Of a DNA stretch of 17,496 nt, positions 6,464-14,831 are shown in pieces. The position numbers were made by a program, and so were the translations under genes. The stretch spans positions 1 to 17,496 of the forward strand of contig SFFD01000027.1 of the NCBI GenBank assembly GCA_004556975.1, given 5' to 3'. The stretch's first letter is position 1. Each line of letters opens with the position of its first letter. This stretch comes from Oscillospiraceae bacterium (GTDB taxonomy: Bacteria > Bacillota > Clostridia > Oscillospirales > Ruminococcaceae). Under the pieces are notes generated by a model. The model was not told the origin of the DNA and did not search any database. It saw only the letters and a list, made by a program, of their open reading frames with translations.

Positions 6464-6889
6464 ATGCTTTATTCCGAAAAAGTTTTCGACCATTTTTCAA
6501 ACCCGCGCAACGTGGGCGAAATTGAGGACGCCAACGGCGTCGGCGAAGTGGGCAACGCCCGCTGCGGCGACATTATGAAAATGTATCTTAAAATTGAGGA
6601 CGGCATCATCAAGGACGTAAAGTTCAAAACCTTTGGCTGCGGCGCCGCCATTGCCACAAGCTCTATGGCAACCGAAATGATTAAGGGCAAGCCCCTTGAC
6701 GAAGCGCTTAAGCTTACAAACAAGGCTGTTGTTGAAGCCCTTGACGGTCTTCCCGCAGTGAAGATTCACTGTTCCGTGCTGGCGGAGCAGGCGGTAAAGG
6801 CCGCCATCTCCGACTATTACACCCGCCAGGGAATTGACCCCCTTCCCATAGTCGGGCCCATCGGCGAAGTTGAGTGCGCCGCAGAATAA
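6464..6889 (+). CDS. nifU: Fe-S cluster assembly scaffold NifU/IscU
   Basis: A 141-residue IscU-type scaffold on which Fe-S clusters are built with sulfur from the NifS protein encoded just upstream. The three cluster ligands are visible: C34 (ARCGD, with the aspartate D36 that aids release), C59 (FGCGAA) and C103 (KIHCS). The N-terminal YSEKVFDHFSNPRNVG is typical of the family. It lacks the C-terminal Nfu domain of classical NifU, as in most Clostridia. An extra cysteine, C138, lies in the tail. The ATG at 6464 follows GAAAGGAAG. It is the last gene of the unit; a terminator follows. Confidence 0.96.
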   Translation: MLYSEKVFDHFSNPRNVGEIEDANGVGEVGNARCGDIMKMYLKIEDGIIKDVKFKTFGCGAAIATSSMATEMIKGKPLDEALKLTNKAVVEALDGLPAVKIHCSVLAEQAVKAAISDYYTRQGIDPLPIVGPIGEVECAAE

Positions 6890-6902
6890 ACCGTTAAAAA
6901 AG

Positions 6903-6931
6903 CCGTGCTCATTTTTGAGCACGGTTTTTTT
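6903..6931 (+). terminator. terminator after nifU
   Basis: CCGTGCTCA (6903-6911) pairs perfectly with TGAGCACGG (6916-6924) around a 4-base loop, followed by seven T's. It closes the nifS-nifU unit and separates it from the regulator gene. Confidence 0.93.
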
Positions 6932-7026
6932 GCCCACGGGAAGGCTTTGGGCAGGGCGCGGCCTTGCTTTTGTCTTTGAATGAAAATTTTTACTGCGGTT
7001 TTAAGAAAAAATTAAGGCGCGGCGGC

Positions 7027-7055
7027 TTGCTATGGGCAAAAATGCGTGATATAAT
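7027..7055 (+). promoter_or_regulatory. sigma-A promoter of the Rrf2 regulator gene
   Basis: TTGCTA (7027-7032) and a perfect TATAAT (7050-7055) are 17 bases apart, 35 bases before the start codon. The regulator is therefore transcribed apart from nifS-nifU and may control its own promoter. Confidence 0.8.
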
Positions 7056-7089
7056 AAACCGTTAACAGATTTGTTTGGAGGAACCCGAA

Positions 7090-7512
7090 ATGATGATTTC
7101 AACCAAGGGAAGGTACGGTCTTAGGCTTGTGCTCGACCTTGCGAAAGAGGGCGATGCGCGCCCGGTGCCTGTAAAAGAAATCTCTGCAAGGCAAAACATA
7201 AGCGAAAAATATCTTGAACAGATAATAATGCCGCTTGCCCGCGCCGGAATAGTGAAAAGCGTGCGCGGAGTAAAGGGCGGCTATGTGCTGGGGCGCCCCG
7301 CAAATGAAATTACCGCGGGGGACGTTCTGCGCGCCGCCGAAGGAAGCATTGCTCCGGTGGAGTGCTGCTCTGCCGGGTGCGAGCACGCCGAGGACTGCGT
7401 GCCCTTTGGTCTTTATAAGCGGATTCAGGACGCGGTGGACGCGGTGGTGGATTCCACCACCCTTGCGGATATGCTTGAGGACGCAGGATTTTTCGGCGAA
7501 TGCGGAAAATGA
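7090..7512 (+). CDS. Rrf2 family transcriptional regulator, IscR-like
   Basis: A 140-residue winged-helix regulator with the Rrf2 signature at its start (MISTKGRYGLRLVLDLA), a helix-turn-helix around ISARQNISEKYLEQI (31-45), the wing KSVRGVKGGYVLGRP (56-70), and a cysteine cluster at C92, C93, C97 and C103. In IscR three cysteines at nearly this place hold a [2Fe-2S] cluster, so this protein probably senses Fe-S supply; CymR-type Rrf2 proteins lack them. The start is the ATG at 7090, because GGAGG lies at 7077-7081. An upstream TTG would overlap that ribosome site. A second ATG directly follows. It lies after nifS-nifU rather than before, unlike the iscRSU order of E. coli. Confidence 0.9.
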   Translation: MMISTKGRYGLRLVLDLAKEGDARPVPVKEISARQNISEKYLEQIIMPLARAGIVKSVRGVKGGYVLGRPANEITAGDVLRAAEGSIAPVECCSAGCEHAEDCVPFGLYKRIQDAVDAVVDSTTLADMLEDAGFFGECGK

Positions 7513-7587
7513 AATGCGCCGGGGCGAAAGCGCCGCGGAAGAAAAGCCCTTCTTCGCATATTTAACACATTTTTCACATTTGTTTTA

Positions 7588-7616
7588 TTGCGCAGAGCGG
7601 CGAGGAATATTATAAT
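7588..7616 (+). promoter_or_regulatory. sigma-A promoter of mreB
   Basis: TTGCGC (7588-7593) and TATAAT (7611-7616) are 17 bases apart, giving a leader of about 70 bases before the ATG at 7692. Confidence 0.7.
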
Positions 7617-7691
7617 ATTGTTTATGGATATACGGGCGGCGCAAATGCCGCGGCAAAAAAGAAAACTATCGCTCGAAAGGGGCTTTTAATA

Positions 7692-8723
7692 ATGTCATTT
7701 TCAATGTTCAACCAGGATATAGGTATTGACCTTGGTACAGCAAACACCCTTATATTTTCAAAAGGCAAGGGCATAATCATGCGCGAGCCTTCCGTGGTCG
7801 CGGTGGACACCCGCACCGACACCGTGCGCTATGTCGGTCAGGAAGCAAAGGACGTCATAGGCCGCACCCCCGGCTCCATTGTCGCCGTACGCCCGCTTAA
7901 GGACGGCGTTATCGCCGACTTTGACATTGCGGCAAGCATGCTTCAGATTTTCATCAAAAAGGTGTTCAACAATTCCGTTTTTGCCCGCCCGAGAGTGGTA
8001 ATCTGCATTCCTTCCGGCGTTACCGAGGTAGAGCGCCGCGCGGTTAAGGAAGCGGCAATGAAGGCCGGCGCGCGCCACGTTTCCATTATTGAAGAGCCCA
8101 TGGCCGCCGCAATCGGCGCCGGACTTCCCGTTGCGGAAGCCTGCGGCAGCATGGTTGTGGACATAGGCGGCGGCACCAGCGAGGTTGCCGTAATCTCTCT
8201 TGGCGGCATTGTAGCTTCAAAATCCGTCCGCGTCGGCGGCGACGAATTTGACGCCGCCATCGTATCCTACATAAAAAGAAAATACAACCTTCTTGTGGGC
8301 GAGCGTTCCGCAGAGGCCATTAAAATTGCCATAGGCTCCGCCTTCCCCTTTGAAGAGGAGCTTGAAATGGAAATCAAGGGACGCAACCTTGTGGACGGTC
8401 TGCCGAAGAATATGTTCATCACCAGCGAGGAAATCCGCGACGCCCTTTCCGACCCGCTTTCCTCCATTATGGACGCCATAAAGTCCACTTTGGAGCGCAC
8501 CCCGCCGGAGCTTTCCGCGGACATTATCGACCACGGCATTACCCTTACCGGCGGCGGAAGCCTTTTGCACAACATTGACAAGCTTGTTTCAAAAGAAACG
8601 GGTATGCCCGTTCACATTGCGGAAAACGCCCTTGACTGCGTTGCAACGGGCGCGGGCATGGTGCTTGACAACCTTGACCTGCTTAAAGAGGTTGTTTCGG
8701 ACAGCGAACGCAGGCTTGGCTGA
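7692..8723 (+). CDS. mreB: rod shape-determining protein MreB
   Basis: A 343-residue bacterial actin that forms membrane-bound filaments and directs the lateral wall-synthesis complex. Seen: phosphate-1 motif QDIGIDLGTANTL (8-20), the adenosine/connect region RPLKDGVIADFDIA (67-80), IIEEPMAAAIGAGLPV, phosphate-2 motif VVDIGGGTSEVAVIS (155-169), and the GITLTGGGSLL loop near the end. Length agrees with the family (about 335-347). The ATG follows AAAGGGG. It heads the shape gene set but is parted from mreC by 560 bases of repeats, so the two may not always be transcribed together. Confidence 0.97.
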   Translation: MSFSMFNQDIGIDLGTANTLIFSKGKGIIMREPSVVAVDTRTDTVRYVGQEAKDVIGRTPGSIVAVRPLKDGVIADFDIAASMLQIFIKKVFNNSVFARPRVVICIPSGVTEVERRAVKEAAMKAGARHVSIIEEPMAAAIGAGLPVAEACGSMVVDIGGGTSEVAVISLGGIVASKSVRVGGDEFDAAIVSYIKRKYNLLVGERSAEAIKIAIGSAFPFEEELEMEIKGRNLVDGLPKNMFITSEEIRDALSDPLSSIMDAIKSTLERTPPELSADIIDHGITLTGGGSLLHNIDKLVSKETGMPVHIAENALDCVATGAGMVLDNLDLLKEVVSDSERRLG

Positions 8724-8817
8724 ACAAAAGCAGATAAGACATTTATTGTGCCCGCCACGCGGGCACATTTGCTAAACGGCGCAGAATAAGGTTTGGCGGG
8801 GGCTGTGCTTTTGCGCG

Positions 8818-8859
8818 CGACCGCCAAAGGCGCTTGCGCGCCGGATAAGGTTATTATTT
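8818..8859 (+). repeat. 42-base direct repeat, copy 1
   Basis: A 42-base unit containing the small palindrome GGCGCTTGCGCGCC, identical to 9146-9187. With two mismatches the similarity continues through GCCGCGGC to about 8872. Confidence 0.9.
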
Positions 8860-8956
8860 CAAAGCCGCGGCGCAAGGAGCAGCCGCAACGTGTGCGCGCA
8901 AATCAAGTGCCCCACAATATCACTTGCTGTGCCCGTAAGCAGGGCAATGTTTACCC

Positions 8957-8982
8957 CTTTTCTTTTGTAACCAAAAGAAAAG
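8957..8982. repeat. 11-base perfect inverted repeat
   Basis: CTTTTCTTTTG and CAAAAGAAAAG flank a 4-base loop. Similar palindromes are common in intergenic DNA of gut bacteria. There is no proper U-run, so a terminator is unlikely. Confidence 0.7.
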
Positions 8983-9145
8983 CCGTAAAACGGTAAAAGA
9001 AAAGTTTTGCCCCCTACCCTCACGCTCCCGCGTGAGACTCCCCCCGGAGGGGGGAATAAACGCTCCACCGGAAGCTGTATGGTTTCTAATGTCAACCGCC
9101 TCCCTGACCGGGTCCCGGGCGGTTTTTCAGTACGCCGCGGGTGCT

Positions 9146-9187
9146 CGACCGCCAAAGGCGCTTGCGCGCCGGATAAGGTTATTATTT
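9146..9187 (+). repeat. 42-base direct repeat, copy 2
   Basis: Identical to 8818-8859, 328 bases downstream and in the same orientation, about 100 bases before mreC. Confidence 0.9.
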
Positions 9188-9292
9188 AAATGCCGCGGCT
9201 GGTCGGGAGCGCGAAAGCCTTATGTTTTAATCATTATTTAGTAACAGTGCCCTTGTGGGACGCACAGATTTCAGCGAAAGGAAGTGAACGCA

Positions 9293-10174
9293 TTGCAAAA
9301 GTTTTTCAAAAGCTGGGGATTTAAGGTGCTTTGCGCCCTTGCGGTGCTTGCGGTTGCCTTAATGGTGCGCGCGGCCGCCGTGGGCGACGCGGATGTGTTT
9401 ATTTCTCAAACGCTTTCGGTTATTTCTCAGCCCTTTCTTAAATTGAGCAGCTATGTAAGCAATTCCGTCAACGGCTTTCTTGACCGCTTTGTGCGCACAG
9501 AAGAAGTTTATCTTGAAAACGAGGAGCTGCGCAGGCAGCTTCAGGAAGCGAACGAAAAGCTTGTGGAATATGAAAGCATAAAGCGCGAAAACGAACAGTT
9601 CCGCGAATTTTTGCAGCTTAAAGAAAACAACCCCGACTATGACTTTGAAACTGCGACGGTAATCGGCCGCGACGCCACAAGCCGCTTTGGTTCGTTTACC
9701 ATAGACAAAGGTAAGGTCGACGGAGTTGAAGTGGCCGACCCTGTAATCACCTCCGACGGACTGGTGGGAATTGTATGGGAGGTGGGTTTTACCTATTCCC
9801 ATGTAAGAACCATAACGGACATTTCGGTGGAGGTGGGCGTTTACAGCATAACCGCAAGGGATTCCGGCATTGTAACCGGCGACATCGCCCTTTCTTCCGA
9901 AGGGCTTTGCCGGCTAAAATATCTGCCGAAAAACAGCGGAATTTCCGCCGGAGAGCTTGTGGTAACCTCCGGCATTGGCGGCGTTTTCCCCAAGAACCTT
10001 GTGGTGGGAACGGTGCGTTCGGTAGAGCTTGATTCCAACGGTCTTTCGCTTTACGCCACGGTGGAACCCGCGGCGGATATTTCGGGAGTAACCGACGTTC
10101 TTGTAATAAAATCCTTTAACGGGCAAAGCGGCGGAGTAAGCTCCGGCACCGCCGAAAAGGAGGCGGAAGATTGA
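9293..10174 (+). CDS. mreC: rod shape-determining protein MreC
   Basis: A bitopic membrane protein that links MreB/MreD to PBP2 and activates the elongation complex. From the TTG at 9293 it has 293 residues. It shows one transmembrane segment at about 9-31 (FKVLCALAVLAVALMVRAA), a coiled coil at about 68-112 rich in Glu, Leu and Arg, and the beta-rich extracellular MreC core (ATVIGRDATSRFGSFTIDKG, VEVADPVITSDGLVGIV, GELVVTSGIGGVFPKNLVVG). The TTG is preferred over the GTG at 9284 because AAAGGA sits 10 bases before the TTG but only one base before the GTG. It overlaps mreD by TTGA. Confidence 0.95.
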   Translation: MQKFFKSWGFKVLCALAVLAVALMVRAAAVGDADVFISQTLSVISQPFLKLSSYVSNSVNGFLDRFVRTEEVYLENEELRRQLQEANEKLVEYESIKRENEQFREFLQLKENNPDYDFETATVIGRDATSRFGSFTIDKGKVDGVEVADPVITSDGLVGIVWEVGFTYSHVRTITDISVEVGVYSITARDSGIVTGDIALSSEGLCRLKYLPKNSGISAGELVVTSGIGGVFPKNLVVGTVRSVELDSNGLSLYATVEPAADISGVTDVLVIKSFNGQSGGVSSGTAEKEAED

Positions 10175-10695
10175 CCGCTTATTTAAGAAGAAAAATAATA
10201 AAATTTTCAGTATATGCCATTATAATATATGTCCTTTATATTTTGCAGAGCACGCCGGGATTTTTAGAGGTGTGCAATACGGCGCCGATTCTTGTTTTGC
10301 CGGCCTGCGTTTGCCTTGCGGTTTATGAGGGCGGCTTCGCGGCGGGAATTTTCGGCTTTTTCGCGGGACTTTTGTGCGACTGCGCCGCTGAAACCGTTTT
10401 CGGCTTCAACGCGCTTTTTTGTATGGCAATTTGCGTGGGAACGGGGCTTGTTTTTATCTATATGCTGCGCAGAAGCGTGCTTAACGTAATGCTGGTAAGC
10501 CTTCTGGCAATTTTTTCAAGAAGCGTTTTTGAGTTTTTCTTTACGTTCGTAATTTATGACTATAACGGGCTGAGTCAGTTTTTCTATACGGTAATGGCGC
10601 CCCAGGCGGCGCTTACGGCGGTGTTTTCGCTGCCCATGTGCCTGCTTTTCCGCTGGCTGCACGGCCGCTTTGAGCCGGAGGAATCACGGGAATAA
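10171..10695 (+). CDS. mreD: rod shape-determining protein MreD
   Basis: A 174-residue hydrophobic protein with about five membrane segments, in the slot between mreC and the PBP2 gene where MreD is expected. MreD is the integral membrane subunit of the elongation complex. Seen: VYAIIIYVLYILQSTPGF near the start, the AVYEGGFAAGIFGFFAGLLCDC turn typical of MreD, and NALFCMAICVGTGLVFIYML. The TTG start overlaps the mreC stop (TTGA) and is preceded by AAAAGGAGG inside mreC, so translation is coupled. Sequence alone is weak for this family; context makes the call. Confidence 0.9.
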   Translation: MTAYLRRKIIKFSVYAIIIYVLYILQSTPGFLEVCNTAPILVLPACVCLAVYEGGFAAGIFGFFAGLLCDCAAETVFGFNALFCMAICVGTGLVFIYMLRRSVLNVMLVSLLAIFSRSVFEFFFTFVIYDYNGLSQFFYTVMAPQAALTAVFSLPMCLLFRWLHGRFEPEESRE

Positions 10696-10726
10696 GGCAA
10701 AGCGGGGCAAGGCTGCGGCGGGGGCA

Positions 10727-10759
10727 GGCGGCGAACCGAGCGTGAGCGAGAGCGCCGCC
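10727..10759 (+). repeat. 33-base palindromic dispersed repeat, copy 2
   Basis: Identical to 2035-2067 and 15343-15375, same orientation, in the 129-base gap between mreD and mrdA. Confidence 0.9.
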
Positions 10760-10824
10760 CGGGTCATAAGGCCCGCTTTCGGCAAAAAAGCAAGCCGAAA
10801 AATATAAGCGAAAGGAAATGCCAT

Positions 10825-12843
10825 ATGGAGAGCGAAAGAAACGAAAACACCGTAAAATGGCGGCATGCCGTTCTTATCATACTTGTTTTGCTGGTTATTT
10901 TCGGCGTGATGGTCAGGCTTATGACTTTGCAGATAGTTAACGGAGAGGAATATCAGTCCCTGATTACCGAAGGGTATTCCGTAACGCGCAAAATCGAAGC
11001 CGCCAGGGGCGACATTGTCGACCGCTATGGCAGAAGCCTTGCCGACAACCGCGTATGCTATGATATAACCTTTGACAAAAACAACATAGTCAAGGGAACG
11101 GAAAATTCCGTAATCCTTGAGCTTATTTCAATTCTTGAGGAAAACGGCGAGGATTGGATAGACAATCTTCCCATTTCAAAGCAGGCGCCCTGGGAATATT
11201 CCGGAAGCGAAACGGCGCAGAAGCGCCTTCGCAAAAACCTTGACCTTGCGGAATTTGCAAGCGTGGAGGATGTTGTCTTTCGCCTTAAAGAGCGCTATGG
11301 GCTGGAGGATATGAGCGATTCCGACTTTCGCCGGGCGGCGGGCGTGCGCTATGAAATGGAAAGAGTGGGCTATAACTACAACACGCCCTATACCTTTGCA
11401 AAGGACGTTTCCGCCGCGACGGTGAACATAATAAGCGAGCACAGCTATTATTTTCAGGGCATTGACATAGTTGAAAGCTATGTCCGCGAGTACCCAAACG
11501 GCGACGCCGCACCGCACATCGTCGGCATGACGGGCATCATTTTTGAGGAAGAGTACGAAAAGCTTGACCACAGCATTTACGGAATGAACGACATCATCGG
11601 CAAAAGCGGGCTTGAGGCCGCCTTTGAAAAGGAGCTTCGCGGGCACGACGGCACGGTGAAAATAACATATGACGCAAACGGCGACATTATCAGCGAAGAA
11701 GTAATCGACCCGGCGGTGCCCGGCGCAACCGTGGTTTCCACCCTTGACATTGACCTTGTCAGGGTTGCGCAGGAAGCCCTTGCGAAACAGATAGAGTACC
11801 TTCGCGCCAACGCCGAAGAGGGCAAGGGTAAGGAATCCGAAGGCGGCACAGCCGTTGTTATGGAGGTGGGCACCGGCGAAATTCTTGCCGTAGCGAACTA
11901 TCCAAGCTATAACCTTTCAACCTATGCCAAGGATTACAGCACCCTTATTGAAACGGATTACAATCCACTTTTCAACCGCTCCTGCGAGGGGCTTTACGCC
12001 ATAGGCTCCACCTTTAAGCCGCTTATGGCGACGGCCGCGCTTCAGCTTGGAACAATCAAGGCGAATACCAACGTTACCTGCAACCATGTCTACACTTATT
12101 ATGACGACTATCAGCCCACCTGCCTTGGCACTCACGGTTCAATAAACGTAATACGCGCCCTGGGCTATTCCTGCAACATATTCTTTTATGAAATAGGAAG
12201 GGAAATAGGCATTGACAATATCCGCCAGTACGCCTATTACTACGGCTTGGGCGAGCCCACGGGCATTGAGCTTAAAGAGCGCATAGGTCAGGTTTCAAAC
12301 CCGGATTATGCCGCGGAACACGGCATCACCTGGCAAAAGGGCGACGTTCTGCAAACCGCCATAGGGCAAAGCTACAGCCAGTTTTCTCCCGTGCAGGTGG
12401 CAAACTATGTTGCCACCATCGCCAACAAGGGCGTGCGGGTGAACGCGCACTTTGTAAAGAGCATAAATTCCTATGACTTCAGCGAGGTGCTTTATGAAAC
12501 GCCCATAGAGGTGCTTTCGGATATGGGCATGACGGATTACACCTATGAAACGGTGCTTAAGGGCATGCTTCAGTCGTCGGAGGACTCCTCCGGCTTTGTG
12601 TGGCGGAACAGCCCGCTGTACGGCAAGGTTGCTTCCAAAACCGGCACGCCCCAGACCAGTACCGCCACGGTGAACAGCACCTTTATCTGCTTTGCACCGG
12701 CAGACGACCCGCAGATAGCCATTGCGGTCATAATCGAAAAGGGCTGGCAGGGCTATACCGCGGCGCCGGTTGCCCGCGACATTCTGGAGTATTATTTCGG
12801 CGAAACCAAAACAGAAGAAAACAATAACATAATATTGCCGTAA
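10825..12843 (+). CDS. mrdA: penicillin-binding protein 2 (elongation-specific transpeptidase)
   Basis: A class B PBP of 672 residues, the cross-linking enzyme of lateral wall growth. It acts outside the membrane with MreCD and a SEDS polymerase; no rodA is in the window. Seen: a membrane anchor at about 14-33, the dimerisation segment AARGDIVDRYGRSLADN (59-75), and the transpeptidase motifs STFK (S395 nucleophile, K398), SCN (449-451) and KTG (605-607). The insert around 105-200 suits the larger Clostridia forms. The ATG at 10825 follows GAAAGGA. It ends the shape operon and is followed by a terminator that faces the phage module. Confidence 0.95.
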   Translation: MESERNENTVKWRHAVLIILVLLVIFGVMVRLMTLQIVNGEEYQSLITEGYSVTRKIEAARGDIVDRYGRSLADNRVCYDITFDKNNIVKGTENSVILELISILEENGEDWIDNLPISKQAPWEYSGSETAQKRLRKNLDLAEFASVEDVVFRLKERYGLEDMSDSDFRRAAGVRYEMERVGYNYNTPYTFAKDVSAATVNIISEHSYYFQGIDIVESYVREYPNGDAAPHIVGMTGIIFEEEYEKLDHSIYGMNDIIGKSGLEAAFEKELRGHDGTVKITYDANGDIISEEVIDPAVPGATVVSTLDIDLVRVAQEALAKQIEYLRANAEEGKGKESEGGTAVVMEVGTGEILAVANYPSYNLSTYAKDYSTLIETDYNPLFNRSCEGLYAIGSTFKPLMATAALQLGTIKANTNVTCNHVYTYYDDYQPTCLGTHGSINVIRALGYSCNIFFYEIGREIGIDNIRQYAYYYGLGEPTGIELKERIGQVSNPDYAAEHGITWQKGDVLQTAIGQSYSQFSPVQVANYVATIANKGVRVNAHFVKSINSYDFSEVLYETPIEVLSDMGMTDYTYETVLKGMLQSSEDSSGFVWRNSPLYGKVASKTGTPQTSTATVNSTFICFAPADDPQIAIAVIIEKGWQGYTAAPVARDILEYYFGETKTEENNNIILP

Positions 12844-12849
12844 AAAAAG

Positions 12850-12873
12850 GCTCCCTTATGGGGAGCTTTTTTT
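12850..12873 (+). terminator. terminator after mrdA
   Basis: GCTCCC (12850-12855) pairs with GGGAGC (12861-12866) around a 5-base loop, followed by seven T's. Confidence 0.92.
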
Positions 12874-12921
12874 GCCGCTTATAAAAATTAAACCCCGGCG
12901 GCAAAAAGGCGGCACAAACGC

Positions 12922-12950
12922 AAAAAAAGCGCCCAAAGGGGCGCTTTTTT
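12922..12950 (-). terminator. terminator of the second phage unit
   Basis: GCGCCC (12929-12934) and GGGCGC (12939-12944) form a 6-base-pair stem, with seven A's on the left that read as U's on the leftward transcript. It sits directly after the stop of the 626-residue gene and also has T's on the right, so it can act both ways between the convergent host and phage genes. Confidence 0.9.
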
Positions 12951-14831
12951 TCAGAAAGCCTTCTTGCCGGTTTCGGTAAATTCCACGGCAGCGGAATTAA
13001 GCCCAAAGGGCTCCCCCGCCACGGAATTTTCAAGCCGCACGCGGATTCGCTCAAGACCGGGCACAAGCCGGCGGCGGCCGTAGCCGCGTGATTTGCTGTC
13101 GCACTGCCACACGAATTCGCTCCATTTTATTCCCGACCAGCGAAAATAGCGAAAGGCCGCGCCCTCCTGCCAAAGGGGCTGCCAAACGCCGCAGTGGTTG
13201 AGCAAAACCTTTACGGAGGTTCGCGGCTGGGGCGAAAGCTCGGCATATACCGCGCGCAGGGATTTCTTATTATAGAAATTCGCTCCGGTTATATCGGGAA
13301 GATCCCAATGAGCATGAATGGCTTTTCCGCAGTCGGTATATGTTTCGGGGCCGAGCACCTCCGGCTCGTGAAAGGCATAAATGTTGCCAAGAGCGTCGCC
13401 AAAGCAGAGAATATTCTGAATTACCGCAATACATTCCGCGGGAATTCCCGTCCAGTAATAACACTCATACTGAAAAGTGCTGTAAGGCGCCGCCTGTTCA
13501 TAGGTTTTTTGACCGCCGTCAAGCAGATATATCTTTTTGTTCACCGCAATAAGCATAAAATTCTTCCACGGGCAAAGAACGGCATGCTCAAGCCCTTCTT
13601 CGGCGCAAAGCGCCTTGTCGATAAACCAGCTTCGGCGCTGAAGGCAGCGTTCGCCCGTGGTGTCCTTTGCGGTAAGGGCAAAGACGCCGCTTTTTGTAAG
13701 AAAAAGCGGCTCTTCGCCGAGCACGCCGAACCCCCGTCTTGAGCACGCCCCCGCCCCACGGAGAATATTCTTTATGGGGAACACAGCTTCGCCCCCCGAA
13801 ATTTCTCCGGAGCGAAGCACCACGGGCGCGTCGCAGTCCCCCGCGCAGTGCGCCGCAAGAAGCCCGTCAATAAGCGAATAGCCCACAATTTCGCTGTTGG
13901 GCGAAACGGCGCAGTAATGCGTTTCGCCGAAATAGCTGAAATCGTCCATTTCGCTGTACCAGTCAACGCCGGTAAAGGCGGGGCTTCCCGTGACAAAAAG
14001 CCGGTTGCACACACCGCCGACGCCGTAAAGCGCCGCTGCGGTGCAGCTTTCAATCCGCTTAAAATATTCGGGAATATATTTGCATGCACAAATGCGAACG
14101 TTGTCCTCGCCCTCAACGGGCGAAAGTCCGGGCGGAGTAACAAAGCTTACTGTGCCGGCGGTTCGGTCAACGGTAAAATCCGTGTTTTCGCTTAAGGCGT
14201 TCCAGATTCTGCTGCCGGAAGCGGAGGCGGAATCCAGCACCTCTACGGTAACTTCGTCATCGGAAAGTCCGCCGAAGGAAAGCTGATAGATGGTTTCGTC
14301 CTCCGTGCCGGAAAAATCCTCCGTGAACCTGCTGTTCATAAGGTTGAAATCCTCAAAGGGAGTGCCGCCGCCGGAGGGGCTTCTTCCTATGGTGACGGTG
14401 GGAACGTATGCGCCGCTTTGCAGAAGGTCGGCGCTTGCGCCATAGGCTTCGTCCCATGAAACAACCCTTACCGAAACGCCGTCAAGGTGATAGAGCTTTT
14501 CTCCGTACCGAACCGCGCAGGAGGGCGAATCCGCAACGCCGTCACAGAATATGTTATCCGGCGAATCAAAATAAAGATATTGCCCCGCGTGAACAATAAA
14601 ATGCTCTTCAGGGCCGGTTTTAAAGGAAAAAATTCCGTTGATTCTGTCGCCGAAAGCGGCCGCTTCCGAAAAGCCCGGGCGCTTTGAAGGCTTTTTGTCC
14701 GCCCGGGGCATAATGTTCGGCGCGCTTGGGCTTCTTGTGGGGTCAACGCTTTCAGGGGGGCTTGAAAGGTCAACGCCGCGAAAGCGGTTTGCGTGAACGG
14801 TGTTCAGCCGGGAGGCAAATAACGCGCTCAT
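12951..14831 (-). CDS. phage stabilisation/tail-hub-like protein, probably beta-propeller
   Basis: A 626-residue protein. Its start (residues 1-70) has RFRGVDLSSPPESVDPTRSP, then APNIMPRADKKPSKRPGF and INGIFSF. That pattern is known from phage proteins of Gram-positive short-tailed phages that resemble P22 gp10-type or tail-hub proteins. The middle has repeated beta-strand units of the form LFVTGSPAFTGVDWYSEMDD, LLAAHCAGD and LLDGGQKTYEQA, which fit a propeller, and FVTPPGLSPVEGEDNVRICA suggests an inserted beta domain near 225-250. The ATG at 14831 overlaps the stop of the adaptor gene (ATGA), with GGAGGTGA just before. Expected place in a virion: the neck or tail hub below the adaptor. Exact assignment is uncertain. 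Confidence 0.65.
   Translation of the reverse strand: MSALFASRLNTVHANRFRGVDLSSPPESVDPTRSPSAPNIMPRADKKPSKRPGFSEAAAFGDRINGIFSFKTGPEEHFIVHAGQYLYFDSPDNIFCDGVADSPSCAVRYGEKLYHLDGVSVRVVSWDEAYGASADLLQSGAYVPTVTIGRSPSGGGTPFEDFNLMNSRFTEDFSGTEDETIYQLSFGGLSDDEVTVEVLDSASASGSRIWNALSENTDFTVDRTAGTVSFVTPPGLSPVEGEDNVRICACKYIPEYFKRIESCTAAALYGVGGVCNRLFVTGSPAFTGVDWYSEMDDFSYFGETHYCAVSPNSEIVGYSLIDGLLAAHCAGDCDAPVVLRSGEISGGEAVFPIKNILRGAGACSRRGFGVLGEEPLFLTKSGVFALTAKDTTGERCLQRRSWFIDKALCAEEGLEHAVLCPWKNFMLIAVNKKIYLLDGGQKTYEQAAPYSTFQYECYYWTGIPAECIAVIQNILCFGDALGNIYAFHEPEVLGPETYTDCGKAIHAHWDLPDITGANFYNKKSLRAVYAELSPQPRTSVKVLLNHCGVWQPLWQEGAAFRYFRWSGIKWSEFVWQCDSKSRGYGRRRLVPGLERIRVRLENSVAGEPFGLNSAAVEFTETGKKAF

Larger units (their letters stand above)
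8724..9283. repeat. 560-base repeat-filled gap between mreB and mreC
   Basis: No convincing gene is present. The gap holds a 42-base direct repeat pair, a perfect inverted repeat (8957-8982), a CTCACGC/GCGTGAG palindrome and a CTCCCCCCGGAGGGGG palindrome near 9019-9053, and a CCGCC...GGCGGTTTTT terminator-like hairpin near 9099-9127. Small frames here share a peptide only because the DNA is repeated. The promoter of mreC, if separate, must lie in the last ~100 bases, but I could not assign it. Confidence 0.7.

Noticed and set aside
7075..7089. TTG start five codons upstream for the Rrf2 regulator
   Set aside because: It would overlap the GGAGG ribosome site and add residues not present in the family.
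8793..9241. Small frames of 60-69 codons between mreB and mreC sharing the peptide AKGACAPDKVII
   Set aside because: The shared peptide is just the 42-base DNA repeat translated; no ribosome sites or coding signals were seen.
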